From assembly GCA_017399695.1 (NCBI GenBank), contig JAFQBK010000004.1:50439-114438 (forward strand): a stretch of 64,000 nucleotides of DNA, written 5' to 3'. Position numbers and translations under genes: made by a program. Positions 24,715-33,708 of this stretch are shown here, one piece after another. How positions within the stretch are numbered: the first letter of the stretch is position 1; each line of letters opens with the position of its first letter. The notes below the pieces were generated by a model. That model saw nothing but the letters and a program-made list of their open reading frames with translations, searched no databases and was not told the DNA's origin. This stretch comes from Clostridia bacterium. GTDB taxonomy: Bacteria > Bacillota > Clostridia > UBA1381 > UBA9506.

Positions 24715-27006
24715 ATGGAGTACAGTTTAAAAGAAGTAGCAGAAAGAATCAAAGATTTGCGCGAAGCAAAAGGCTACACCCAGGAAGAGCTTGCAAAGCT
24801 TTGCGGTGTATCGCTAGAGGACTACAAGGTTTTGGAACAAGGTGAAACCGATTTTGCGTTTACATTTATTTATAAATGCGCAAAGGCTTGCGGTGTTGAA
24901 GTGGTTGACCTTTTAGAGGGTACAAGCACAACGCTTACCTCATTTGCTATCACGAGAAAAGGCGAAGGACTTAAAATTTTGAAAAAGCACGGCGTGGAGT
25001 ACGATAACCTTGCGCCTAAATTCAAAGGAAAATTGGCAGAGCCGTTTTTGGTTAAGTTCCCTTACATCGAAGAAGAACAAAACGAGCCGATGAATCTCAG
25101 TTCTCATAACGGACAGGAATTTGATGTGATTGTCAAGGGTTCACTTAAAGTACAGGTTGGAAACCATGTGGATGTACTGAACGAAGGAGATGCTATCTTC
25201 TATAATAGCCTCATTCCGCACGGAATGATTGCGGTATCCGAGGGTGGCTGCGAATTTCACGCAGTCGTGTTAAATCCGCAGGAGGGTACAGTGAGCGAGG
25301 AATATCCGGAAGCCCCGTACGTTGCCGCAAAAGCTGCCGCACAAAAAGCAAAATCTGAAACAGTCGCAGATCAATTTATCGAATCATCATATGATGCAAA
25401 CGGCGTATTTAATGGCATCACTTTCAAAAATGATGATAAGTTCAATTTTGCATTTGACTGTGTAGATGCTATCGCGGAAAAGAATCCCGATAAACTTGCG
25501 ATGATGTGGGTGGCAAACGATAAAACCGACCGCAGATTTACATTCAGCGACATGAAGAAGTATTCGGCAAAAACCGCGAACTACTTTGAATCTCTGGGTA
25601 TCCAAAAAGGCGATACTGTTATGCTGGTGCTGAAAAGACATTATCAGTTCTGGTTCTCGATGCTTGCACTTCATAAAATCGGTGCGATTGCAATCCCTGC
25701 AACCAATCAGCTGGTAGAGCACGATTTTGAATACAGATATAAAGCCGCAAAAGTCAAAGCGATTGTATGTACGGCAGACGGCGATGTTGCCGCTGAGGCT
25801 GAAAAGGCGGCCAAGAATTTCCCGGGAATGATTAAGATTTTAGTCGGCGGCAAAAGAGACGGCTGGAATGATTTTAATGTGGAAATGGAGCGTTTCAGTA
25901 CGCACTACTTCCGTACAGAAAATACGCCGTGCGGCAATGATCCGATGCTGATGCTCTTTACCTCGGGAACGACGGGATATCCGCGTATCGCAACGCACTC
26001 ATACAAATATGCGTTAGGGCATTATCCGACGGCGAAGCATTGGCACAATGTAAACCCCGATGGACTTCACTTTACGATTTCCGATACCGGCTGGGGTAAG
26101 GCACTCTGGGGTAAGCTCTACGGTCAGTGGCTCTGCGAGGCAGGTGTATTTACTTATGATTTCGACAGATTCCATTCGGAAGACATTTTGCCGATGTTTG
26201 CAAAATATAATATTACCACCTTCTGTGCGCCGCCAACGATGTATCGGTTCTTTATTAAGGAGGATTTGTCAAAGTATGACCTTTCTTCCATTGAATATGC
26301 AACCACCGCAGGCGAGGCGTTGAATCCGGAGGTGTTCAATCAGTTCAAAAAGGCAACGGGACTGACGATTATGGAGGGCTTCGGTCAGACGGAAACAACG
26401 CTTTCTATTGCAAACTTTGTCGGTACGACACCGAAAATTGGTTCGATGGGCAGACCGAGTCCTTTATATGATGTTGTTGTGTTAGACCCCGAGGGCAACG
26501 AATGTAAAACCGGTGACACCGGTGAAATCTGTATCCGGACCAAAGATGGTTCGCCTTGCGGTCTCTTTATCGGATACTATTTAGATGAAGAAAAGACAAA
26601 TGATGTATGGTATGACGGATACTACCATACCGGTGACCAGGCAACGATGGACGAAGACGGATACCTCTGGTATGTTGGCCGTATTGATGATGTCATCAAA
26701 TCTTCCGGCTACCGTATCGGACCTTTCGAAATTGAGAGTGTTATCATGGAGCTTCCGTATGTTTTGGAGTGCGCAATCACGCCGGTTCCTGATGAGGTAC
26801 GTGGTCAGATTGTCAAGGCGACCATCGTACTGGTTAAGGGCAAGGAAGGAACGGACGAGCTGAAGAAAGAAATTCAGGAGTATGTAAAAACACATACTGC
26901 GCCATACAAATATCCGAGAATTGTTGAGTTCGTCGAGGAACTGCCGAAAACCATCAGCGGAAAAATCCGCCGTGTTGCTATCCGTGAAGCAGATAAGCAG
27001 AAGTAA
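24715..27006 (+). CDS. XRE-cupin-acyl-CoA synthetase fusion (AMP-forming, ACSM-like)
   Basis: 763 residues from ATG 24715, which has GGGAG 8 bases upstream (ATG 24697 is also in frame). Residues 1-65 are an XRE helix-turn-helix (IKDLREAKGYTQEELAKLC). Residues about 100-195 are a cupin (NLSSHNGQEFDVIVKGSL, GDAIFYNSLIPHGM). From about 225 on is an adenylate-forming enzyme: LFTSGTTGYPRIATHS, GFGQTETT, YHTGDQATMDEDG and the lysine loop PKTISGKIRR. The ISDTGWGKALWG segment is that of medium-chain/ACSM-type synthetases, so an organic acid larger than acetate is likely. The N-terminal half matches HTH-cupin regulators such as PuuR, suggesting ligand sensing in the same chain. Expression is set by the T-box upstream. 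Confidence 0.9.
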   Translation: MEYSLKEVAERIKDLREAKGYTQEELAKLCGVSLEDYKVLEQGETDFAFTFIYKCAKACGVEVVDLLEGTSTTLTSFAITRKGEGLKILKKHGVEYDNLAPKFKGKLAEPFLVKFPYIEEEQNEPMNLSSHNGQEFDVIVKGSLKVQVGNHVDVLNEGDAIFYNSLIPHGMIAVSEGGCEFHAVVLNPQEGTVSEEYPEAPYVAAKAAAQKAKSETVADQFIESSYDANGVFNGITFKNDDKFNFAFDCVDAIAEKNPDKLAMMWVANDKTDRRFTFSDMKKYSAKTANYFESLGIQKGDTVMLVLKRHYQFWFSMLALHKIGAIAIPATNQLVEHDFEYRYKAAKVKAIVCTADGDVAAEAEKAAKNFPGMIKILVGGKRDGWNDFNVEMERFSTHYFRTENTPCGNDPMLMLFTSGTTGYPRIATHSYKYALGHYPTAKHWHNVNPDGLHFTISDTGWGKALWGKLYGQWLCEAGVFTYDFDRFHSEDILPMFAKYNITTFCAPPTMYRFFIKEDLSKYDLSSIEYATTAGEALNPEVFNQFKKATGLTIMEGFGQTETTLSIANFVGTTPKIGSMGRPSPLYDVVVLDPEGNECKTGDTGEICIRTKDGSPCGLFIGYYLDEEKTNDVWYDGYYHTGDQATMDEDGYLWYVGRIDDVIKSSGYRIGPFEIESVIMELPYVLECAITPVPDEVRGQIVKATIVLVKGKEGTDELKKEIQEYVKTHTAPYKYPRIVEFVEELPKTISGKIRRVAIREADKQK

Positions 27007-27032
27007 TTCTGTACGGAATTGATACAAAAGAC

Positions 27033-27075
27033 AAACCGCTTGTTAGAGTAAAAAGCGCTCTATCAAGCGGTTTTT
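27033..27075 (+). terminator. Intrinsic terminator after the acyl-CoA synthetase gene
   Basis: AAACCGCTTG at 27033-27042 pairs with CAAGCGGTTT at 27064-27073, extended by TAGAG/CTCTA, and is followed by a short T-run. It isolates the T-box unit from the hydrogenase operon. Confidence 0.85.
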
Positions 27076-27140
27076 CACGTCTTGTGGGTTTTCAACAAAA
27101 AAAGAATGTTATTTTTTTATCAAAAAAACGTAAAATGATG

Positions 27141-27169
27141 TAGACTTTTGTCTTTTAAAGTGTTATAAT
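27141..27169 (+). promoter_or_regulatory. Probable promoter of the hydrogenase operon
   Basis: TAGACT (27141-27146), 17 bases, TATAAT (27164-27169). The -10 is perfect and the -35 matches four of six. The 5' leader to the TTG start at 27255 is about 80 bases and holds no clear structure. Confidence 0.6.
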
Positions 27170-27254
27170 TAATAAGAATAAAATAGAACAACTATGGCGT
27201 GAAATGCTGAGTGCGATTGCACTTGTTGTTTAGAACAAAAAGGAGGTTTGCAAG

Positions 27255-27746
27255 TTGAGCGAAAAAACAGTAATTGCATTCCATGAAACGGCGGAGCAGG
27301 CAGCTGCGCTTCAGAAGGTGATTGAAAATCACAAGGGTCAGGACGGAGCGTTGATTCCGGTTCTGCATGAAGCACAGGAAATCTACGGCTATCTGCCGAT
27401 TGAGGTGCAACAAAAAATTTCTGAGGGCCTGGGTGTTACCATGGCAGAAATCTATGGTGTTGTAACATTCTATACGCAGTTCTCCACACAGCCGAAGGGC
27501 GAATTCAAGATTGGTGTTTGTCTGGGTACTGCATGCTATGTTAAGGGCTCCGGCGACATCTTGGAAAAAATCAAAGAAAAGCTGGGCATTGATGTCAATG
27601 AGTGCACGCCGGACGGTAAGTTCTCTATTGATGCAACTCGTTGTATCGGTGCTTGCGGTCTTGCTCCGGTTATGACGATTAACGATGATGTTTACGGTCG
27701 TTTGGTTCCGGAAGATATTGAGGGCATTTTAGCAAAATATATGTAA
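27255..27746 (+). CDS. hydC: NuoE-like [2Fe-2S] subunit of NAD-linked [FeFe]-hydrogenase
   Basis: 163 residues starting at TTG 27255, 8 bases after AGGAGG. The thioredoxin-like [2Fe-2S] domain has its cysteines in CLGTACYVKG and ATRCIGACGLAP. The N-terminal helical domain (LHEAQEIYGYLPIEVQQKI) is that of the 24-kDa complex I subunit family. In HydABC/HndACD enzymes this subunit relays electrons between the flavin subunit and the hydrogenase subunit. It is the first gene of a three-gene operon. Confidence 0.93.
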   Translation: MSEKTVIAFHETAEQAAALQKVIENHKGQDGALIPVLHEAQEIYGYLPIEVQQKISEGLGVTMAEIYGVVTFYTQFSTQPKGEFKIGVCLGTACYVKGSGDILEKIKEKLGIDVNECTPDGKFSIDATRCIGACGLAPVMTINDDVYGRLVPEDIEGILAKYM

Positions 27747-27837
27747 TTGATGCGGCAAGGGCGATCGCTTTTGTATGCGACTTTATGTTTCAGATGAGAT
27801 TCATCAGACAATGAAATGAAGGAAAAGAGGTCGAAGA

Positions 27838-29721
27838 ATGAAGAGTTTAGCGGAACTTGGAACAATCAGAGAATCAATGAAAGATTGCGTTAATCTTCGT
27901 ATAGACGAACATGCGGTTGCACCGAAAAAAGGTGCAAGAGCACATGTCTTGGTCTGCGGCGGTACGGGTTGTACTTCGTCAAGCAGTCAGAAGATTATCG
28001 ATGAATTTGAAAAGCAGCTGGCTACAAATGGCCTTGCGGAAGAGGTTCAGGTCATTAAAACAGGTTGCTTCGGTCTGTGTGCATTGGGTCCGGTCGTTGT
28101 AGTATATCCGGAGGGTGCATTCTACAGTATGGTGCAGGTAGAGGATGTAGCAGAAATCGTATCCGAGCACTTGGCAAAGGGGAATGTCGTTTCCCGCCTG
28201 CTTTATGAGGAAACCGTAACAGATGACGGAATCAAATCTCTTTATGAGGTTGACTTTTATAAGAAACAGCGCCGTGTTGCACTCCGTAATTGCGGTGTGA
28301 TTGACCCGGAAAACATCGAAGAGTATATCGCTGTTGACGGCTATCAGGCATTGGGTAAAGTCCTGACCGAGATGACTCCGGAAGAGGTTATTGAGGTAAT
28401 TAAAGATTCCGGTCTGCGTGGCCGTGGCGGTGCAGGCTTCTCGACGGGTATGAAATGGATGTTTACTGCCCGTGCAGATGGCTCGAATGGTAAATATGTT
28501 GCATGTAATGCCGACGAGGGTGACCCGGGTGCATTCATGGACAGAAGTATCTTAGAGGGTGACCCGCATGCCATCATCGAGGCAATGGCAATTGCAGCTT
28601 ACGCGGTTGGCGCTGATACCGGTTATGTTTATATTCGTGCAGAGTACCCGATTGCGGTTAAACGTCTGCAGATTGCAATCGATCAGGCAAAAGAAATGGG
28701 ACTTTTGGGAGACCATATCTTTGGTACGGATTTCTCCTTTAACTTAGAGCTTCGTCTGGGCGCAGGCGCATTTGTCTGCGGTGAGGAAACCGCACTGATG
28801 ACCTCCATTGAAGGTCACCGCGGTGAGCCGAGACCGAGACCGCCGTTCCCGGCAAACAAAGGTCTGTGGCAGAAACCGACGCTCCTTAATAACGTTGAGA
28901 CTTATGCAAATATTACGCAGATTATTAATAACGGTGCAGAATGGTTTAAGACCATCGGTACCGAAAAGAGTAAGGGAACTAAGGTATTCGCACTGGGCGG
29001 TAAGATTAAAAATACCGGTCTGGTTGAAATTCCGATGGGTACCACCCTTCGTGAAATCGTTGAGGAAATCGGTGGAGGCATCCCGAACGGCAAACAGTTT
29101 AAGGCTGCTCAGACCGGTGGTCCTTCCGGCGGTTGTATCCCGGCATCCTTAATTGATATCGAGATTGATTACGATTCCTTGATTGAAATCGGCTCGATGA
29201 TGGGCTCCGGCGGTTTGATCGTTATGGACGAAGATACCTGTATGGTTGATATTGCAAAATTCTTCTTAGAGTTTACGGTTGACGAATCCTGCGGTAAATG
29301 TACTCCTTGCCGCGTAGGTACGAAGCGCATGCTTGAAATTTTAGACCGTATTACCAAGGGTAATGGTTGTCTGGAAGATTTAGACCGTTTGGAAGAACTG
29401 GCTGACAGCATTAAGTCCACTGCACTGTGCGGACTTGGTCAGACGGCTCCGAACCCGGTACTCAGTACGCTCCGTTATTTCCGTGACGAGTATATTGCTC
29501 ACGTTGTGGATAAGAAATGTCCGGCAGGCGTATGTAAAGACCTCGTAAGTTATTCCATTGTTGCAGACAAGTGTAAGGGTTGTGGAATCTGTGCGAAGAA
29601 CTGCCCGGTTGGCGCAATCAGCGGACAGATTAAGAGCCCGTTCACTATCGATCCGGCAGTTTGCGTTAAATGTGGCGTTTGTATGGGTAAATGTCCGTTT
29701 AAGGCAATCGTGAACAAATAA
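27838..29721 (+). CDS. hydB: NuoF-like flavoprotein subunit of NAD-linked [FeFe]-hydrogenase
   Basis: 627 residues. Order: an N-terminal thioredoxin-like [2Fe-2S] domain (VCGGTGCTSSSS, KTGCFGLCALGP; about residues 35-125); the NADH/FMN domain (GLRGRGGAGFSTGMKW, CNADEGDPGAFMDRS); a SLBB-like segment; the [4Fe-4S] site ESCGKCTPCRVGTKRM; and two C-terminal [4Fe-4S] ferredoxin motifs (CKGCGICAKNCPVG, CVKCGVCMGKCPF). This is the layout of HydB/HndC in electron-bifurcating hydrogenases, where the flavin couples NAD(H) and ferredoxin to H2. It lies about 90 bases after hydC; SD is AAAAGAGG. Confidence 0.95.
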   Translation: MKSLAELGTIRESMKDCVNLRIDEHAVAPKKGARAHVLVCGGTGCTSSSSQKIIDEFEKQLATNGLAEEVQVIKTGCFGLCALGPVVVVYPEGAFYSMVQVEDVAEIVSEHLAKGNVVSRLLYEETVTDDGIKSLYEVDFYKKQRRVALRNCGVIDPENIEEYIAVDGYQALGKVLTEMTPEEVIEVIKDSGLRGRGGAGFSTGMKWMFTARADGSNGKYVACNADEGDPGAFMDRSILEGDPHAIIEAMAIAAYAVGADTGYVYIRAEYPIAVKRLQIAIDQAKEMGLLGDHIFGTDFSFNLELRLGAGAFVCGEETALMTSIEGHRGEPRPRPPFPANKGLWQKPTLLNNVETYANITQIINNGAEWFKTIGTEKSKGTKVFALGGKIKNTGLVEIPMGTTLREIVEEIGGGIPNGKQFKAAQTGGPSGGCIPASLIDIEIDYDSLIEIGSMMGSGGLIVMDEDTCMVDIAKFFLEFTVDESCGKCTPCRVGTKRMLEILDRITKGNGCLEDLDRLEELADSIKSTALCGLGQTAPNPVLSTLRYFRDEYIAHVVDKKCPAGVCKDLVSYSIVADKCKGCGICAKNCPVGAISGQIKSPFTIDPAVCVKCGVCMGKCPFKAIVNK

Positions 29722-29742
29722 CGAAGGAGGGAAGCATACGAA

Positions 29743-31488
29743 ATGGAAATGGTAAATATTAAAATCAACGGAGAAGCGATAAGCGTCCCGAGTAATTATA
29801 CCATCTTGCAGGCAGCAAGACAGGCTGGAATTGATATTCCGACGCTGTGTTATTTAAAAGGAATTAATGAAATCGGTGCATGCCGTATGTGTCTGGTTGA
29901 GGTAAAAGGCGCAAAAGGTCTTGTAACGGCGTGTGTTTACCCGGTCAATGAGGGCATGGAGGTCCTGACCAACACCGAGCGTGTGCGCAGCGCGCGCAAA
30001 ACGGTACTGGAGCTGACTTTATCCAATCACGAAAAGAAATGCTTGACCTGCCCGAGAAATCAGAACTGTGAGCTTCAGAGACTCTCTGATGAGCTTGGTG
30101 TTACGGACATCCCGTTTGAGGGTGAGACCATTCAGCGTGAGATTGATGCATCTTCGCCGTCTATCGTTCGTGACAACAATAAATGTATTCTGTGCCGTCG
30201 TTGTGTCAGCGTTTGTAAGAAAGTACAGACCGTTGGCGTGATTGATGCAAAAGAACGTGGCTTTATCACACAGATTGGTTGTACCTTCGATAAGCCGCTT
30301 AACGATACCGACTGCGTAATGTGCGGTCAGTGTATCATTGCTTGTCCGGTTGGTGCATTGTATGAAAAGGACAGCACTAAGGATGTTTGGGCAGCGCTTG
30401 CCGATGAATCCAAGCACGTTGTTGTGCAGACTGCTCCGGCAGTTCGTGTTGCATTGGGTGAAGAGTTCGGAATGCCGATTGGCAGCCGTGTGACCGGTAA
30501 AATGGTTACAGCACTCAGAAAGCTTGGCTTTGATAAGGTATTTGATACTAACTTTGCAGCAGACCTTACCATTATGGAAGAGGGTACCGAGCTCTTAGGC
30601 CGTATTAAAGACGGCGGTAAATTCCCGATGATTACTTCCTGTAGCCCGGGTTGGGTTAAGTTCTGTGAGCATAACTTCCCGGACCTTTTGGAAAACCTTT
30701 CTACCGCAAAATCGCCGCACGAAATGTATGGCGCAATCATCAAGTCCTACTACGCTGAAAAAGCTGGTATCGACCCGAAAGATATTTATGTGGTTTCGGT
30801 TATGCCGTGTACCGCTAAAAAGTTTGAGAGCGAAAGAGAAGAGCTTGCAGGCACCGGTTATCCGGATGTTGATGCAGTACTCACCACTCGTGAGCTTGCA
30901 AAGATGATTAAAGAAGCTCGTATCGACTTTACGAAACTCGCTGACACCGGATTTGACCATCCGTTCGGCGAAGAAGCCAGCGGTGCAGGCGTTATCTTCG
31001 GTGCAACCGGCGGTGTTATGGAGGCAGCTCTCAGAACCGTATCCGAAGTTTTAACCGGCAAATCCTTTGATGAAATCGAGTACAACGCCGTTCGCGGAAC
31101 CGAGGGCATCAAGGAAGCAACCGTAACCATCGGCGACCTCGATGTTAAGGTTGCAGTCGCAAGCGGTCTGGGTAACGCAAGAGCACTTTTGGAAAAAGTA
31201 CAAAAGGGCGAAGCAGATTACCACTTCATCGAAATTATGGCTTGCCCCGGTGGCTGTGTAACCGGTGGCGGTCAGCCGATTCAGCCGGCAAAGGTTCGTG
31301 CTGAAATCGACTTAAAGGCTGAGCGTGCAAAGGCAATCTATGATGAAGACAGAAGCCTTAAGGTTCGTAAATCCCATGAAAATCCGTACATCAAACAGTT
31401 GTACGCAGAATACCTGGGCGAGCCTTGCGGCCATAAGTCTCATAAGCTTCTGCATACGCACTATACTGCAAGACCGAGATTAAAATAA
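29743..31488 (+). CDS. hydA: [FeFe]-hydrogenase catalytic subunit
   Basis: 581 residues. An N-terminal [2Fe-2S] domain (CYLKGINEIGACRMCLVEV) is followed by a His-ligated [4Fe-4S] site (HEKKCLTCPRNQNC), two [4Fe-4S] clusters (CILCRRCVSVC, CVMCGQCIIACPVG) and the H-cluster domain. The three H-cluster motifs are TSCSPGWVKF, MPCTAKKFE and EIMACPGGCVTGGGQP, all with the expected cysteines. The C terminus has the small-subunit-like tail ending HKLLHTHYTARPR. Together with hydC and hydB it forms a soluble NAD-dependent, probably bifurcating, hydrogenase that disposes of or uses H2 during fermentation. The HydE/F/G maturases are not in this window. Confidence 0.96.
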   Translation: MEMVNIKINGEAISVPSNYTILQAARQAGIDIPTLCYLKGINEIGACRMCLVEVKGAKGLVTACVYPVNEGMEVLTNTERVRSARKTVLELTLSNHEKKCLTCPRNQNCELQRLSDELGVTDIPFEGETIQREIDASSPSIVRDNNKCILCRRCVSVCKKVQTVGVIDAKERGFITQIGCTFDKPLNDTDCVMCGQCIIACPVGALYEKDSTKDVWAALADESKHVVVQTAPAVRVALGEEFGMPIGSRVTGKMVTALRKLGFDKVFDTNFAADLTIMEEGTELLGRIKDGGKFPMITSCSPGWVKFCEHNFPDLLENLSTAKSPHEMYGAIIKSYYAEKAGIDPKDIYVVSVMPCTAKKFESEREELAGTGYPDVDAVLTTRELAKMIKEARIDFTKLADTGFDHPFGEEASGAGVIFGATGGVMEAALRTVSEVLTGKSFDEIEYNAVRGTEGIKEATVTIGDLDVKVAVASGLGNARALLEKVQKGEADYHFIEIMACPGGCVTGGGQPIQPAKVRAEIDLKAERAKAIYDEDRSLKVRKSHENPYIKQLYAEYLGEPCGHKSHKLLHTHYTARPRLK

Positions 31489-31497
31489 TAAAATAAC

Positions 31498-31531
31498 AGA
31501 GTCGCAGAAAATTCTGCGACTCTTTATTTTT
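31498..31531 (+). terminator. Intrinsic terminator of the hydrogenase operon
   Basis: AGAGTCGCAGAA (31498-31509) pairs with TTCTGCGACTCT (31512-31523), followed by a T-rich run. Confidence 0.92.
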
Positions 31532-31546
31532 TTATGTCGAATTTAC

Positions 31547-31575
31547 TTGAAAGTGGAGGAGATTTTTAGTATAAT
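31547..31575 (+). promoter_or_regulatory. SigmaA promoter of the DUF1846 gene
   Basis: TTGAAA (31547-31552), 17 bases, TATAAT (31570-31575). Transcription from here gives a leader of about 190 bases before the start codon. Confidence 0.8.
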
Positions 31576-31585
31576 TAACATATGT

Positions 31586-31696
31586 GGAATTTTGATATAC
31601 AAAATTCCTGCGAGTCTTCGACTCACGAGCAGTCTTTCGACTGCGTATGTCAATTGACGGCGTCGTAAAAATGCTCTTGCAAGCAAGCATTTTTAC
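31586..31696 (+). promoter_or_regulatory. Multi-hairpin 5' leader upstream of the DUF1846 gene
   Basis: Five inverted repeats lie in a row. They are GGAATTTTG/CAAAATTCC (31586-31608), GAGTC/GACTC (31612-31624), GCAGTC/GACTGC (31629-31644), the palindrome GTCAATTGAC (31649-31658) and GTAAAAATGCT/AGCATTTTTAC (31665-31696). None is followed by a T-run, so they are not plain terminators. It may be a cis-regulatory RNA or a dispersed hairpin repeat; no second copy is in the window. Confidence 0.45.
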
Positions 31697-31769
31697 TCCT
31701 GGTAGAATACATCTTTCAGTTGTTCACTGATTTTAGAATAGGGGTAATATGAGGAAAGGTTGTGAAACA

Positions 31770-33260
31770 ATGTCGATGGTTGGGTTTGACAATGACAAAT
31801 ATCTGCAAATGCAGTCAGAGCATATCGGGGAGAGAATCGCTCAATTTGGCGGTAAGCTCTACTTAGAATTCGGAGGAAAGCTGTTTGATGATTATCATGC
31901 AGCGCGTGTTCTGCCCGGGTTTCAGCCGGACAGTAAGCTGAAAATGCTTCTGCAGCTGAAAGATAAAGTGGAGATTGTAATTGCTATCAATTCTTCTGAC
32001 ATTGAGAAAAACAAATTGCGTGGCGACCTTGGAATCACATATGATATGGATGTGCTTCGCCTGATTGACTGCTTCCGCCATATCGGTCTTTTTGTCGGCA
32101 GTGTGGTTATGACGCAGTTTACGGGTCAGCCGACAGCCGAGGCGTTTCAAAGACGATTGGAATCGCTTGGTGTTCGCGTGTACCGCCACTACCTCATTGA
32201 TGGATACCCCTCTGATATTCCGAAAATCGTCAGCGATGACGGCTATGGAAAAAATGAATATATCGAAACCAGCAGAGAACTGGTGGTTGTTACGGCGCCC
32301 GGACCGGGTAGCGGTAAGATGGCGACCTGTCTTTCTCAGCTGTACCATGAGCATAAACGTGGAATCAAAGCAGGTTATGCAAAGTTTGAGACCTTCCCCA
32401 TTTGGAATCTTCCGCTTCAGCATCCGGTGAATCTTGCTTATGAGGCAGCAACGGCAGATTTAAATGATGTAAATATGCTTGATCCGTTCCATTTGGAGGC
32501 TTATGGCGAAACAACGGTCAATTATAACCGTGATGTGGAGATTTTCCCTGTTTTAAGAGCAATGTTTGAGCGCATTGTGGGGAAATGTCCGTACAAGTCC
32601 CCAACGGATATGGGCGTTAATATGGCGGGAAATTGTATTACGGACGATGAAGCGGTGATAAAAGCGTCCCAGCAGGAAATTATCAGACGCTATTATACGG
32701 CTCTTTGTGAGCAGAGAAAAGGACTTTTGGGCGAAGATGTCGTGCTGAAATTAGAGCTTTTGATGAATAAAGCGGGTATCACACAGCACGAGCGACCGGT
32801 GGTTGCGCCGGCGCTGCAAAAAGCGGCGATTACAGGGGGACCAGCAGCAGCAATGCAGCTTTCGGATGGTACGATTGTAACCGGAAAAACTTCGGATTTA
32901 TTAGGAGCATCTTCTGCACTTTTATTAAATGCGCTGAAAACCCTGGCAGGAATTGAGGACGAAGTTCACCTCATTTCTCCTGATGTTTTAGCCCCGATTC
33001 AGCACCTGAAAGTTGACCACTTAGGCAATCGTAACCCGCGTCTGCATACGGACGAGGCCCTCATTGCACTTTCTATCTGTGCGGCTACGGACCCGAAAGC
33101 AGAGCGTGCAATGGAACAGCTGGATAAGCTTCGCGGCTCGGAGGCACATTCTTCAGTAATTATCGGTGGGGTAGATGAAAAGGTATTCCGCCGCTTGGGC
33201 ATTAACATCACCTGCGAACCGCAGTATCAAGTGAAACCGGTAAGTCATACGATAAAATAA
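31770..33260 (+). CDS. DUF1846 family protein
   Basis: About 496 residues. [21 protein letters not shown] and [20 protein letters not shown] are the conserved start of the DUF1846 family, and a P-loop-like [20 protein letters not shown] lies near residue 180. Family structures are known, but the function is not; nucleotide binding is plausible. ATG 31749 is also in frame, but GAGGAAAGG gives good spacing to ATG 31770, and family members begin close to this point. The gene stands alone between its own promoter and a terminator. Confidence 0.88.
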   Translation: MSMVGFDNDKYLQMQSEHIGERIAQFGGKLYLEFGGKLFDDYHAARVLPGFQPDSKLKMLLQLKDKVEIVIAINSSDIEKNKLRGDLGITYDMDVLRLIDCFRHIGLFVGSVVMTQFTGQPTAEAFQRRLESLGVRVYRHYLIDGYPSDIPKIVSDDGYGKNEYIETSRELVVVTAPGPGSGKMATCLSQLYHEHKRGIKAGYAKFETFPIWNLPLQHPVNLAYEAATADLNDVNMLDPFHLEAYGETTVNYNRDVEIFPVLRAMFERIVGKCPYKSPTDMGVNMAGNCITDDEAVIKASQQEIIRRYYTALCEQRKGLLGEDVVLKLELLMNKAGITQHERPVVAPALQKAAITGGPAAAMQLSDGTIVTGKTSDLLGASSALLLNALKTLAGIEDEVHLISPDVLAPIQHLKVDHLGNRNPRLHTDEALIALSICAATDPKAERAMEQLDKLRGSEAHSSVIIGGVDEKVFRRLGINITCEPQYQVKPVSHTIK

Positions 33261-33278
33261 GAATATAATATAAAACGA

Positions 33279-33304
33279 GCCATACCAATATAGGTATGGC
33301 TTTT
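33279..33304 (+). terminator. Terminator after the DUF1846 gene
   Basis: GCCATACC (33279-33286) pairs with GGTATGGC (33293-33300), followed by TTTT. Confidence 0.8.
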
Positions 33305-33333
33305 CTATTTGCGTTTAATAAAATTTAGCAAGA

Positions 33334-33364
33334 AAAAAGCACCTGCGTTTTGCAGGTGCTTTTT
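33334..33364. terminator. Intrinsic terminator of the HU gene (bidirectional)
   Basis: AAAAAGCACCTGC (33334-33346) pairs with GCAGGTGCTTTTT (33352-33364). On the - strand it lies 11 bases after the HU stop codon; it can also back up the + strand terminator. Confidence 0.92.
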
Positions 33365-33375
33365 GGTATCGTCAA

Positions 33376-33654
33376 TTATTTGCCAGCAACGATGTCTTTT
33401 AAAGCTTTACCAGCTTTGAATGCCGGAACAGTAGTAGCCGGGATTTTGATTGCTGCTTTGGTCTGCGGGTTCTTACCGGTTCTTGCAGCGCGTTTTCTAG
33501 CTTCGAAAGTACCGAAACCAACCAGCTGGATTTTGTCGCCCTTCTTCAAAGAAGCGCCAACAACGTCAACGAAAGCGCCTAATACTTTTTCAGCGTCTTT
33601 CTTGGTTACGTCAGCTTTTTCAGCTAACAGTGCAACTAATTCGGTCTTATTCAT
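33376..33654 (-). CDS. hup: HU-family DNA-binding protein
   Basis: 92 residues from the ATG at 33654, preceded by AGGAGG. MNKTELVALLAEKADVTKKDA and the DNA-binding arm GFGTFEARKRAARTGKNPQT are classic HU. It is a small dimeric nucleoid protein that bends DNA. Its own promoter (33671-33699) and terminator suggest a separate, abundant transcript. mazG upstream is on the same strand, and some read-through from it is possible. Confidence 0.96.
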   Translation of the reverse strand: MNKTELVALLAEKADVTKKDAEKVLGAFVDVVGASLKKGDKIQLVGFGTFEARKRAARTGKNPQTKAAIKIPATTVPAFKAGKALKDIVAGK

Positions 33655-33670
33655 CACAATTCCTCCTAAG

Positions 33671-33699
33671 TATATAAAATAATAATATTGATATAGCAA
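33671..33699 (-). promoter_or_regulatory. Probable promoter of the HU gene
   Basis: On the - strand TTGCTA (complement of 33694-33699), 17 bases, TATATA (33671-33676). An inverted repeat ATATAGC/GCTATAT overlaps the -35 and may be an operator or a small hairpin at the end of mazG. Confidence 0.55.
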
Positions 33700-33708
33700 A
33701 CTGCTATA

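Noticed and set aside
30019..30743. - strand frames over the hydA gene
   Set aside because: Antisense shadows of a gene with every catalytic motif intact.
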